The notes under the pieces are model-generated. The model searched no databases. It had not been told where the DNA came from and worked only from the letters and a program-made list of their open reading frames with translations. A program made the position numbers and the translations under genes. Below are positions 19,968 through 27,903 of a stretch of 64,000 bases of DNA, piece after piece; positions within the stretch are counted from its first letter, which is position 1; the number at the start of each line of letters is the position of its first letter. The DNA is from Colwellia sp. PAMC 21821 (GTDB lineage Bacteria > Pseudomonadota > Gammaproteobacteria > Enterobacterales > Alteromonadaceae): NCBI RefSeq assembly GCF_002077175.1, contig NZ_CP014943.1:2046001-2110000 (forward strand), in the 5' to 3' direction.

Positions 19968-21809
19968 ATGGGCGACATTAATAAAATACAGTCATCTTTG
20001 ATGCCCCGTCGCAGATTTGTCCAAGGACTTGTCGCAGGGGGAGTGCTAGCGGCGTTTCCGAGTATTATTCATGCGGCTTCATCGTTATTTACAGATACCA
20101 ATACCGGAAGTCCACCAGAGCTTAGCGGAAAAGTTATTGAGTTGGTTATTGGCGAATCACCGGTTAATTTTACCGGTGTTGTTCGCATGGCCACCACTAT
20201 TAATGGCTCAATACCGGCTCCTACTCTGCGACTTAGAGAAGGTGATGACGTTACTATTAAAGTAACGAATAAATTATTAGTGCCTAGCTCTATTCATTGG
20301 CACGGCATCATTTTACCTTATCAAATGGATGGCGTACCGGGTATTAGTTTTAAAGGCATTATGCCTGGCGAAACTTTTGTTTATAAGTTTAAACTACAGC
20401 AAAGTGGCACATATTGGTATCACTCCCATAGTGGCTTCCAAGAAATGACCGGTATGTACGGCGCACTTATTATAGAACCAAGAGAAACCGACATTATTAG
20501 CTCAGATAATCAGCATGTTATTCAATTGTCTGATTGGACTGATGATGACCCAATGGCATTGTTTCGTAAATTAAAAATACAAAGTGATGTGTTTAATTTC
20601 AGCCAACCTACGGTACCTGAATTTTTTGCTGATGTGTCAAATACCGGTGTAGCTAATGCCTTGCAGCGTAGAAAAATGTGGCATGAAATGCGAATGAACC
20701 CAACCGATTTGGCCGATTTATCCGCATCTGCGATGACCTTTCTTATGAACGGTAGTACGCCGATGGCTAATTGGCGGGGGCTGTTTAAAGCTGGCGAGAA
20801 GCTTAGATTAAGATTTATTAACGGTTCTAGTAATAGCTTTTTTGATGTCAGAATACCCGAGCTAAAATTAACCGTTGTGCAAGCTGATGGTCAAAATGTT
20901 GAACCGGTAACTGTTGACGAATTCCGTTTCGGCCCCGGTGAAACGTACGATGTAATTGTTGAGCCTAAAAACGATGCTTATACTATTTTCGCTCAAAGTA
21001 TGGACCGTTCAGGCTATGCAAAAGGCACCTTATCTATAGCGCAAGGTATTGATGCACCGACACCGGCATTAGATCCAGTTGAATGGTTAACGATGACTGA
21101 CATGATGGGCAACATGGGTAATATGGATCATGGCGCTATGGCAGGTATGGACCATGGTGCTATGGCCAATATGAAGCAGTCAGGTATGGATCATGGCGCA
21201 ATGAAAATGGATCATAGTCAACATGGCGCAATGGCAATGGACCATAGTAAGCATAATATGTCTGGTAACCCGCTTAGCGTTGCGAGTTCGAAAGTGCGTC
21301 ATGCCAAAACAGAATATGGCGCATCAGTGGATATGCGTGTTGATATGCCCAGAACAAATTTAGACGACCCAGGTATTGGGTTGCGTAAAAATGGTCGCCG
21401 TGTACTCACGTTGGCTGATCTACATTCATTGGATGGAATTGCGAATCATCAAGAGCCAGAAGCTGAAATTGAGCTGCATTTAACCGGTAATATGGAACGT
21501 TATAGTTGGTCTTTTGACGGCTTAGAATTTGGTAAAAGTACGCCGGTACATATGCAACACAATAAACGTATACGGGTTATTTTACAAAACGATACCATGA
21601 TGACACACCCGATGCATTTACACGGCATGTGGAGCGATTTAGAGAATGAGAAGGGTGATGTGCAAGTGCGTCGTCATACTATTCCCGTGCAACCGGCACA
21701 GCGGATTAGCTTTTTAACCACACCACATGATGTGGGGCGTTGGGCGTGGCATTGTCATTTATTATTCCACATGGATGCAGGTATGTTTAGAGAGGTGGTT
21801 GTATCATGA
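19968..21809 (+). CDS. copA: CopA-family multicopper oxidase (copper resistance)
   Basis: A 613-residue periplasmic oxidase close in size to PcoA/CopA. A twin-arginine signal (PRRRFVQG, about 13-20) exports it folded. The four copper-site motifs are present: HWHG (about 110), HSHSG (about 152), HPMHLHG (about 547) and HCHLLFHMDAGM (about 595). Between them a Met/His-rich region (about 378-430) repeats the unit MDHGAM, a copper-binding feature of this family. It probably oxidises Cu(I) and sequesters copper. A strong AGAGGAG ribosome site precedes the ATG. copB follows with a 4-bp ATGA overlap. Confidence 0.95.
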   Translation: MGDINKIQSSLMPRRRFVQGLVAGGVLAAFPSIIHAASSLFTDTNTGSPPELSGKVIELVIGESPVNFTGVVRMATTINGSIPAPTLRLREGDDVTIKVTNKLLVPSSIHWHGIILPYQMDGVPGISFKGIMPGETFVYKFKLQQSGTYWYHSHSGFQEMTGMYGALIIEPRETDIISSDNQHVIQLSDWTDDDPMALFRKLKIQSDVFNFSQPTVPEFFADVSNTGVANALQRRKMWHEMRMNPTDLADLSASAMTFLMNGSTPMANWRGLFKAGEKLRLRFINGSSNSFFDVRIPELKLTVVQADGQNVEPVTVDEFRFGPGETYDVIVEPKNDAYTIFAQSMDRSGYAKGTLSIAQGIDAPTPALDPVEWLTMTDMMGNMGNMDHGAMAGMDHGAMANMKQSGMDHGAMKMDHSQHGAMAMDHSKHNMSGNPLSVASSKVRHAKTEYGASVDMRVDMPRTNLDDPGIGLRKNGRRVLTLADLHSLDGIANHQEPEAEIELHLTGNMERYSWSFDGLEFGKSTPVHMQHNKRIRVILQNDTMMTHPMHLHGMWSDLENEKGDVQVRRHTIPVQPAQRISFLTTPHDVGRWAWHCHLLFHMDAGMFREVVVS

Positions 21810-22678
21810 GAAATTTAACATCGTTTAAAGCTTTTATCAGCGCGCTGCTGTTTTGCCTACCTTTAGTAAGCGTGCAAACATTTGCCCAAAATGAAATGTC
21901 GGATATGGCTGGCGCGGATGGTGAAAAGCCGCAACCACAAAGCGGAGACGCGCCCAAAGATGCTAGAGATCCACATGCATACTCGGCAGGTACAACGTTA
22001 ACTGAAGGCCCTTATGCTTTAGGTGAGGAGCATAGGTTAACATTGGCCGATGAACATAGCTTTTATACACTCTTAGGCAACAGGCTTGAATATAATGAGC
22101 AAGCTAATGCTGGCGTATTCGATTTTCAAGCTTGGTACGGCACCACATTTGATCGATTAGTGATTAAAACTGAAGGTGATATTTCAGAGGGTGAGTTGGA
22201 AGAAAATCAAACCGATATATTATGGGGGCATGCCCTTACTGGATATTGGGATACGCAATTAGGTATTCGCGTTGACTACTATAAAGAAGGCAAAAATCGT
22301 CAATGGCTAGCGTTTGGTGTACAAGGATTAGCGCCTTATTGGTTTGAAATTGATATGACAGCTTACCTAGGCGAAGGCGGTAATACAGCATTGACCTTTG
22401 AAGCAGAGTACGAGCTGTTACTGACACAAAAATTGGTTGTACAGCCGCGTGCCGAACTGACCCTGTATGGTAAAAGTGATGTTGAAAATGGTTTAGGCAG
22501 TGGTTTATCAAGTAGTGCGATTGGTTTTCGAGTACGTTATGAATTCACTCGTCAGTTTGCACCTTATGTTGGCGTAGAGTGGACTAATACTTACGGAACT
22601 ACAGCAGACTATGCAGAACAAAACGGGCAAAGCAGCAGTGAAACAGAATTTGTTGCTGGCGTAAAATTTTGGTTTTAA
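21806..22678 (+). CDS. copB: Copper-resistance outer-membrane protein CopB
   Basis: A 290-residue protein with a signal peptide (about 1-28), a short charged linker and a beta-barrel-like C-terminal part ending in aromatic KFWF, typical of outer-membrane proteins. Size, order and the HLTLADEHSFYTL-like region match the CopB/PcoB family, which cooperates with CopA in periplasmic copper detoxification. The linker is shorter and poorer in Met/His than in the Pseudomonas protein. Translation is coupled to copA by overlap. Confidence 0.9.
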   Translation: MRNLTSFKAFISALLFCLPLVSVQTFAQNEMSDMAGADGEKPQPQSGDAPKDARDPHAYSAGTTLTEGPYALGEEHRLTLADEHSFYTLLGNRLEYNEQANAGVFDFQAWYGTTFDRLVIKTEGDISEGELEENQTDILWGHALTGYWDTQLGIRVDYYKEGKNRQWLAFGVQGLAPYWFEIDMTAYLGEGGNTALTFEAEYELLLTQKLVVQPRAELTLYGKSDVENGLGSGLSSSAIGFRVRYEFTRQFAPYVGVEWTNTYGTTADYAEQNGQSSSETEFVAGVKFWF

Positions 22679-22701
22679 TTTTTTAATAAATAGAGGTAGT
22701 A

Positions 22702-23109
22702 ATGAAATTATTTAATACAGTAGCGGCTTTTTTAAGCCTAGCATTAGCATTTACAGCATCGGCACATGTGTCAATGACACTGTCATCACCTGAGAATGAG
22801 GCTATGTTGATGCAAAGCCCTGAAGAGCTTGTTTTGACCTTTAGTGGTGACGTTAGATTAGCTAAAGTTTTACTTACAGATGCAAGTAATAAAACAGTAG
22901 ATTTTAACTTTAAGCCAAGTGCACAAGCGAGTAAGCAGTTTAATTACAAATTACCGACCTTAAGCGAAGGACAATACACGGCTAAGTGGATAGTCTTAGG
23001 TGGTGATGGCCATAAAATGACCGGTACTTTTACCTTTATGATTGGTGGACATGGTATGCATCAAGAAATGAAAAAAGAAATGCCAGCTTCGCACAGCCAT
23101 AATCACTAG
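22702..23109 (+). CDS. copC: Periplasmic copper-binding protein CopC
   Basis: A 135-residue small periplasmic protein. After the signal peptide (about 1-21) the mature chain begins with His in AHVSMTLSSP, the amino-terminal Cu(II) ligand in CopC proteins. The WIVLGGDGHKMTGTFTFMI segment near residue 95 supplies the Asp and His of the same site. The Met-rich Cu(I) loop of plasmid CopC is reduced here, while the C-terminus carries extra His/Met residues. It is thought to pass copper to CopD. The gap to copD is 11 bp. Confidence 0.92.
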   Translation: MKLFNTVAAFLSLALAFTASAHVSMTLSSPENEAMLMQSPEELVLTFSGDVRLAKVLLTDASNKTVDFNFKPSAQASKQFNYKLPTLSEGQYTAKWIVLGGDGHKMTGTFTFMIGGHGMHQEMKKEMPASHSHNH

Positions 23110-23120
23110 GACGCTAATCA

Positions 23121-24023
23121 ATGGAAATAAGTTACTGGTCAGTATTATTACTCTTATTAAAGTTAGTAATTTATGTTGCGAGCGCAGCATTGGCCGGTAC
23201 CTTAGTTTTACGTTTACTTAATCGAAACAGTAAAGCTAGCGCCGATAACGTTGCGAATTTCAATACCTATTTAAAGCGTGGAGCCTTAGTTTGTTTAAGC
23301 TTAGCGTTAATTGCTTCTATATTACAGGTGCCAATTGAGGCAGGGGCAATGGCTGAATCAGGTATATCTGGTATGACTGATGCCTTTATGTTGGAAATAG
23401 TTTGGCAGTCAGTAATTGGCGAGCAAGCTTTGTTAAGAATACCTGCTTTTTTGCTCGCTATAGTTGCGGTGAGTACTTGGGGTAAATATAACCCCTTATT
23501 TAATACGTTTAATGTTTTGATGACATTAGCGGTACTGCTTGCCATTATTTATAGTTTTACATTTACTGGCCACAGTGCTGAAAAAAGTCTTTGGATAAAA
23601 AGTATATTAGTGCTGCATGTCTTCGCAATTACTTGTTGGGTTGGTTCATTATTACCACTTTATAAAAGTTGCCAGTTACTAGCAACTACTGACGTAAAGC
23701 GTTTAATGCATCAATTTGGCCAGCTTGCCATTATTATTATCGCATTACTTTTAGCGTCAGGCATTACCCTAATTTTACAATACTTAGATACAGTGGCAGA
23801 GTTGTTCACCTCAAATTATGGGCAATTAATCTTACTTAAATTATTATTAGTCAGTGCAATGCTTATGTTAGGTGCGTGGCATAAGTTATCGTTGGTACCT
23901 CAGATCACCGAAGCACATCATGTGCTCACATTAAAGCGTTCTATTTCAATTGAAATATTAATCGCACTCACTGTATTAATCATTACCAGTATATTTACTA
24001 CGCTAGTTGGACCACCAATGTAG
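23121..24023 (+). CDS. copD: Copper-resistance inner-membrane protein CopD
   Basis: A 300-residue integral membrane protein with about eight hydrophobic helices, matching the CopD/PcoD family (about 310 residues). Conserved membrane histidines appear in FTGHSAEKS and in the VLHVFAITCWVGSLLPL segment. CopD is believed to take copper from CopC across the inner membrane. It is the last gene of copABCD, and a terminator follows at 24051. Confidence 0.92.
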   Translation: MEISYWSVLLLLLKLVIYVASAALAGTLVLRLLNRNSKASADNVANFNTYLKRGALVCLSLALIASILQVPIEAGAMAESGISGMTDAFMLEIVWQSVIGEQALLRIPAFLLAIVAVSTWGKYNPLFNTFNVLMTLAVLLAIIYSFTFTGHSAEKSLWIKSILVLHVFAITCWVGSLLPLYKSCQLLATTDVKRLMHQFGQLAIIIIALLLASGITLILQYLDTVAELFTSNYGQLILLKLLLVSAMLMLGAWHKLSLVPQITEAHHVLTLKRSISIEILIALTVLIITSIFTTLVGPPM

Positions 24024-24050
24024 AAAATAAGATCTTAAAGCACACAACCT

Positions 24051-24097
24051 AAGTCACTTTAAGCTACCTAACACGTTAGCCTAAAGTGACTTTTTTA
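24051..24097 (+). terminator. Rho-independent terminator of copABCD
   Basis: AAGTCACTTTA (24051-24061) pairs perfectly with TAAAGTGACTT (24082-24092), with an inner GCTA/TAGC pairing in the loop, followed by TTTTT. It sits 27 bp after the copD stop. Confidence 0.9.
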
Positions 24098-24418
24098 TTT
24101 GCTTAAGCTTATATGCCATTCATTTAGTTATTAACGCACATTGGCGTTACTCACATTCATTAATAACGACTGTTGAGTTTTTATTCATCTCGGATTGATT
24201 AGCAATTAAAAACTATATTTTTAAGAAAAATATATTCATCGAATTCAGCTAGCCCTTGCCAAATATAGCTTATGTTTTTTTGTTATTTCTAGGTGTCATA
24301 TTAGGGTGAAAATAGTTTAATAATTGTCTGGTAATGGTGCGGTTTTCTGGTAATCTCTTAGCTCGCTTATTTCCATTGTTCGTTAATTGAACAAGTAAAT
24401 CTAAGCTTGGACATTTAT

Positions 24419-24427
24419 TTATCCACA
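24419..24427 (+). promoter_or_regulatory. Consensus DnaA box upstream of polA
   Basis: TTATCCACA, a perfect 9-mer DnaA box, lies in the AT-rich region upstream of polA, about 240 bp before the chosen start. A second identical box follows at 24562. A TATAAT at 24483-24488 lies between the two boxes and is a likely polA -10 element. Confidence 0.6.
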
Positions 24428-24561
24428 TAATATAAAAATAATAATAAATATGTGAAAAGGATTTATGACTTACCTTTTTCCCTATAATACAAGCAGTTAA
24501 AATACACTTGCCGTAAAGTTCGCCAGATCTTTAGGGTCTTTTCCTATGCTTTTCAACATAC

Positions 24562-24570
24562 TTATCCACA
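24562..24570 (+). promoter_or_regulatory. Second consensus DnaA box upstream of polA
   Basis: A second perfect TTATCCACA in the same orientation, 143 bp after the first and just downstream of the probable polA promoter (TATAAT 24483-24488). I see no other feature in the 24098-24668 gap, which is AT-rich throughout. Confidence 0.6.
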
Positions 24571-24668
24571 ATTTTCGCTATTTTTGTGACTAAATATAAT
24601 GAATAGCTAGAGAGAATTTGCCGATTATGGCATGCTTAGCCCATCTTTCTCCCAGTTATAAAATTATC

Positions 24669-27413
24669 ATGCCAACTTCTGACCAATCACCGCTTATTTT
24701 AGTCGATGGTTCATCTTATTTATTCCGCGCATATCACGTGCCATATTTGCAAGCTTTATCAACATCAGACGGTCAACCTACAGGAGCTATTACTGGCGTC
24801 TTGAATATGATCAGAAGTTTGAAAAAAGATTATCCCAACGGCAATATTATCGCGATATTTGACGCTAAAGGAAAAACCTTTCGCAATGACATGTATGCTG
24901 ACTACAAAGCAAATCGTCCACCAATGCCAGATGATTTACGCACCCAAATTGCGCCAATACATGACATTATCACAGCCATGGGTTTACCACTTTTAGTGAT
25001 TGATGGTGTTGAGGCGGACGATGTTATTGGTACGTTATCGCATCAAGCAACAGCATTGGGTATTGAGACGGTGATCTCTACCGGTGATAAAGATATGGCA
25101 CAGTTAGTTAACCCGCATGTGCGCTTAATTAACACCATGACCAATGTAGAAATGGATGAAGCTGGCGTTATTGAAAAGTTTGGCGTTCGCCCAGATCAGA
25201 TCATCGACTATCTTGCCTTAATGGGCGATAAAGTTGACAACATTCCGGGTGTTGATAAATGTGGCCCTAAAACTGCCGTAAAATGGTTAACTGCTTATCC
25301 AACCTTGAAAGAAGTAATGGAACATGCCGATGAAGTTAAAGGTAAGGTCGGTGAGAACCTTCGAACGGCTTTAGCTCACTTACCACTTTCTTATGAACTA
25401 GCGACGATTAAGCTTGATGTAGTACTTGAGCAAAATGCTGCTGAATTAAAACCAAGCGCACCTGATACAGATACATTAAGAACCTTGTATCAAAAATACG
25501 AACTTAAGCGTTTGTTAGCTGATTTAGATGCCGGCGATAAAAAAACTGAACCGTCAGATACTGTGAATAACGATGCAGTTGCAGACTTGCCAGCGGCTAT
25601 TGAGAGTGAATATGACATTATTCTGGATAAAGCCAGCTTTAATGTTTGGCTTGAAAAGTTAAAATCGGCTGAGCTATTTGCTTTTGATACTGAAACCACC
25701 AGCGTTGATTATATGAAGGCTAAGCTAGTGGGCTTATCATTTTGTATTGAAGTAGGTAAAGCTGCGTATGTACCATTAACACATGACTATATTGATGCTC
25801 CTGAGCAGTTAGCGCTTGATTGGGTACTTGAGCAACTAAAACCTTTATTAGAAAGTGATACGTTATTTAAAGTAGGGCAAAATTTAAAATACGATGCCAA
25901 TGTGTTAGCGCATTACAATATTGCTATGCAAGGCATTAAATTTGACACCATGCTGGAATCGTATTGCTTAAATAGTGTGGCTACTCGCCATAATATGGAT
26001 GCGCTAGCGGATAAATATTTAGGTTATAAAACCGTACATTTTGAAGATATTGCAGGCAAGGGCGCTAAACAGCTAACCTTTAATCAAATTGAGATTGAAA
26101 AGGCAGGGCATTATGCCGCTGAAGATGCTGATATTACCCTACGTTTGCATGAAGCCATTTATCCACAATTAGCAAAAATAACTTCGCAGCTGTCGGTTTT
26201 TGCTGATATTGAAATGCCTTTATTACCGGTACTTGCACGCATGGAACAGCATGGTGTGTTAATTGATTGCGATATGCTAGCAGAGCAAAGCCAATCTATT
26301 GGTGCGCGTTTAGCTGAGTTAGAAATTGAAGCACATAACTTGGCCGGCAAAAGCTTTAACTTGAGCTCTCCTAAGCAGTTACAAGTTATTTTGTTTGAAG
26401 AGTTAAAAATTCCTGTTATTAAAAAAACGCCTAAAGGTGCGCCTTCAACGGCTGAAGAAGTACTGCAAGAATTAGCCTTAGATTATCCATTACCTAAAGT
26501 AATTTTAGAAAACAGAGGGCTAAGTAAATTAAAGTCTACTTATACTGATAAATTACCGTTATTGGTTGGTGCTAAAACTAATCGTGTTCATACCTCTTAT
26601 CATCAAGCGGTAACCGCAACAGGGCGTTTATCTTCAACCGATCCAAACCTACAAAACATTCCAATTAGAAGTGAAGAAGGGCGTAAAATTCGCTTGGCTT
26701 TTATCGCGCCGCCTGAGCATAAAATTGTCGCGATAGATTACTCGCAAATTGAATTACGCATTATGGCGCATTTATCGGACGACCCAGGCTTAGTTAAAGC
26801 GTTTTCAGAAGGTAAAGACGTACATAAGGCGACAGCCGCTGAAATATTCGCTGTGCCGTTAGATGAAGTAACTACCGATCAACGCCGAAGCGCGAAAGCG
26901 GTTAACTTTGGTTTAATTTATGGCATGTCGGCATTTGGTTTAGCAAAACAATTAAACGTTCCTCGCCATACAGCGCAAGCTTATATGGATAAATACTTTG
27001 AGCGTTATCCTAATGTTTCTCAATACATGGAAGATACCCGTCAAAAAGCGACCGAAACAGGTTATGTGGAAACCTTATTTGGCCGCCGACTTTATTTACC
27101 TGATATTAACGCAAAAAATGGTATGCGCAAAAAAGCCGCTGAACGTGCTGCTATTAATGCACCAATGCAGGGAACTGCAGCTGATATTATTAAAAAAGCG
27201 ATGTTAGATGTTGATGCTTGGATACAAGAGAAAAACGACCCAAGAATCAAAATGACCATGCAAGTACACGATGAATTAATATTTGAAATCCACCAAGACA
27301 TTGTTGAAGCAACAACAGCGACCTTGGTTGAGATAATGAATAATGCCATTACCATGAGTGTGCCGCTCATTGCAGAAGCCGGCATTGGAGATAACTGGGA
27401 ACAAGCGCATTAG
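24669..27413 (+). CDS. polA: DNA polymerase I
   Basis: About 914 residues with all three parts: a 5'-3' nuclease (about 1-290), a 3'-5' proofreading domain whose DTET motif at about 339 retains the metal-binding residues, and a polymerase domain with motif A DYSQIELR (about 690), motif B around KAVNFGLIYG (about 740) and motif C VHDELIFE (about 866). It fills gaps in lagging-strand synthesis and repair. The frame opens earlier (TTG 24618, ATG 24627), but homologues begin a few residues before PLILVDGSSYLF, so I prefer ATG 24669 although it lacks a good ribosome site. Confidence 0.96.
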   Translation: MPTSDQSPLILVDGSSYLFRAYHVPYLQALSTSDGQPTGAITGVLNMIRSLKKDYPNGNIIAIFDAKGKTFRNDMYADYKANRPPMPDDLRTQIAPIHDIITAMGLPLLVIDGVEADDVIGTLSHQATALGIETVISTGDKDMAQLVNPHVRLINTMTNVEMDEAGVIEKFGVRPDQIIDYLALMGDKVDNIPGVDKCGPKTAVKWLTAYPTLKEVMEHADEVKGKVGENLRTALAHLPLSYELATIKLDVVLEQNAAELKPSAPDTDTLRTLYQKYELKRLLADLDAGDKKTEPSDTVNNDAVADLPAAIESEYDIILDKASFNVWLEKLKSAELFAFDTETTSVDYMKAKLVGLSFCIEVGKAAYVPLTHDYIDAPEQLALDWVLEQLKPLLESDTLFKVGQNLKYDANVLAHYNIAMQGIKFDTMLESYCLNSVATRHNMDALADKYLGYKTVHFEDIAGKGAKQLTFNQIEIEKAGHYAAEDADITLRLHEAIYPQLAKITSQLSVFADIEMPLLPVLARMEQHGVLIDCDMLAEQSQSIGARLAELEIEAHNLAGKSFNLSSPKQLQVILFEELKIPVIKKTPKGAPSTAEEVLQELALDYPLPKVILENRGLSKLKSTYTDKLPLLVGAKTNRVHTSYHQAVTATGRLSSTDPNLQNIPIRSEEGRKIRLAFIAPPEHKIVAIDYSQIELRIMAHLSDDPGLVKAFSEGKDVHKATAAEIFAVPLDEVTTDQRRSAKAVNFGLIYGMSAFGLAKQLNVPRHTAQAYMDKYFERYPNVSQYMEDTRQKATETGYVETLFGRRLYLPDINAKNGMRKKAAERAAINAPMQGTAADIIKKAMLDVDAWIQEKNDPRIKMTMQVHDELIFEIHQDIVEATTATLVEIMNNAITMSVPLIAEAGIGDNWEQAH

Positions 27414-27507
27414 ATATTAGTTTTAAATCAATTTTTGAAATTAATATCGTCGTCGTACGTTCTTATTAAATAACACCGAATGATCCCTTCATGGTGTGTT
27501 GTTTTTT

Positions 27508-27534
27508 AGGCCTCTACCCAGAGGCCTTTTTTTT
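27508..27534 (+). terminator. Rho-independent terminator downstream of polA
   Basis: AGGCCTCT (27508-27515) pairs with AGAGGCCT (27520-27527) across an ACCC loop and runs into TTTTTTT. A weaker hairpin (ACACC...GGTGT, about 27473-27499) followed by GTTGTTTTTT lies just before it, so polA transcripts have two stop points in tandem. Confidence 0.9.
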
Positions 27535-27620
27535 GGCTGAATATAGAGTTAGCAGCTTATATTCTTAGGCATTTGGTGCTGTGGCACTAGTAAAACTATA
27601 CTTATGTTATAAATTTACCA

Positions 27621-27678
27621 AATTATGTAAAAAAACTACATAATTAGCTTTACATGCTTAGAGTCGTTACTCTATAAT
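27621..27678 (+). promoter_or_regulatory. Promoter region of candidate sRNA A, with two palindromes
   Basis: TTTACA (27649-27654) and TATAAT (27673-27678) are separated by 18 bp, a good sigma-70 promoter. A 9-bp inverted repeat (27621-27629/27637-27645) lies directly upstream of the -35. TAGAGTCGTTACTCTA (27659-27674), a 6-4-6 palindrome, overlaps spacer and -10. The second palindrome is shared in form by the paralogous promoter near 43554-43569. Confidence 0.75.
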
Positions 27679-27684
27679 GACCTT

Positions 27685-27778
27685 GTTCCCAAATTGAACA
27701 CTTGTTGTGATAATTTGTATTTTAAGCTTCCCCATATAGCTTTTGAGTCGATAATTTATTTTTTCGGCTCTTTTTTTT
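27685..27778 (+). ncRNA. Candidate small RNA A (paralogue of the RNA at 43456-43543)
   Basis: Predicted transcript of about 94 nt, start uncertain by 2-3 nt, ending at a Rho-independent terminator (GAGTCG 27745-27750 / CGGCTC 27765-27770, then eight T). There is no ATG in it. From the 5' end: a stem-loop TGTTC-N7-GAACA, the motif TGTTGT with an A/U-rich stretch suited to Hfq, and a hairpin AAGCT/AGCTT displaying CUUCCCC in its loop. All of these recur in the RNA at 43.5 kb. It sits directly after polA, where Spot 42 (spf) is found in enterobacteria and vibrios, but the Spot 42 sequence is absent. C-rich loops of this kind pair with Shine-Dalgarno regions in other sRNAs; that role is inferred here. 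Confidence 0.75.
27745..27778 (+). terminator. Rho-independent terminator of candidate sRNA A
   Basis: GAGTCG/CGGCTC stem with one G-T wobble and a 14-nt T-rich loop, followed by eight consecutive T. It is well separated from polA, which has its own terminators upstream. Confidence 0.8.
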
Positions 27779-27903
27779 GCCTGAAATAATGTTTTTAAAT
27801 GCTCACGGGAATAAGTTGGTTTTGCTTGAAATGTACATTTTGTAATTATATTACAACGTGGCTGTGTTAATGTGTGTTAGGCATTGGTACTGAACGTTAT
27901 TAT

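Noticed and set aside
24376-24394. TTGTTC...GAACAA stem upstream of polA, similar to the 5' stem of the candidate sRNAs
   Set aside because: No TATAAT promoter, no TGTTGT or CTTCCCC motif and no terminator in the right places; not a third family member.
24098-24668. AT-rich region with two DnaA boxes considered as a replication origin
   Set aside because: Only two boxes, and none of the usual oriC neighbours (dnaA, dnaN, mnmG) is adjacent; regulatory sites for polA are a simpler reading.
27534-27546. TTTGGCTGAATAT, identical to 13 nt of E. coli Spot 42 as I remember it, just after polA
   Set aside because: The conserved Spot 42 5' region is absent, the stretch lies after a terminator rather than before one, and no promoter fits; a chance match is more likely.
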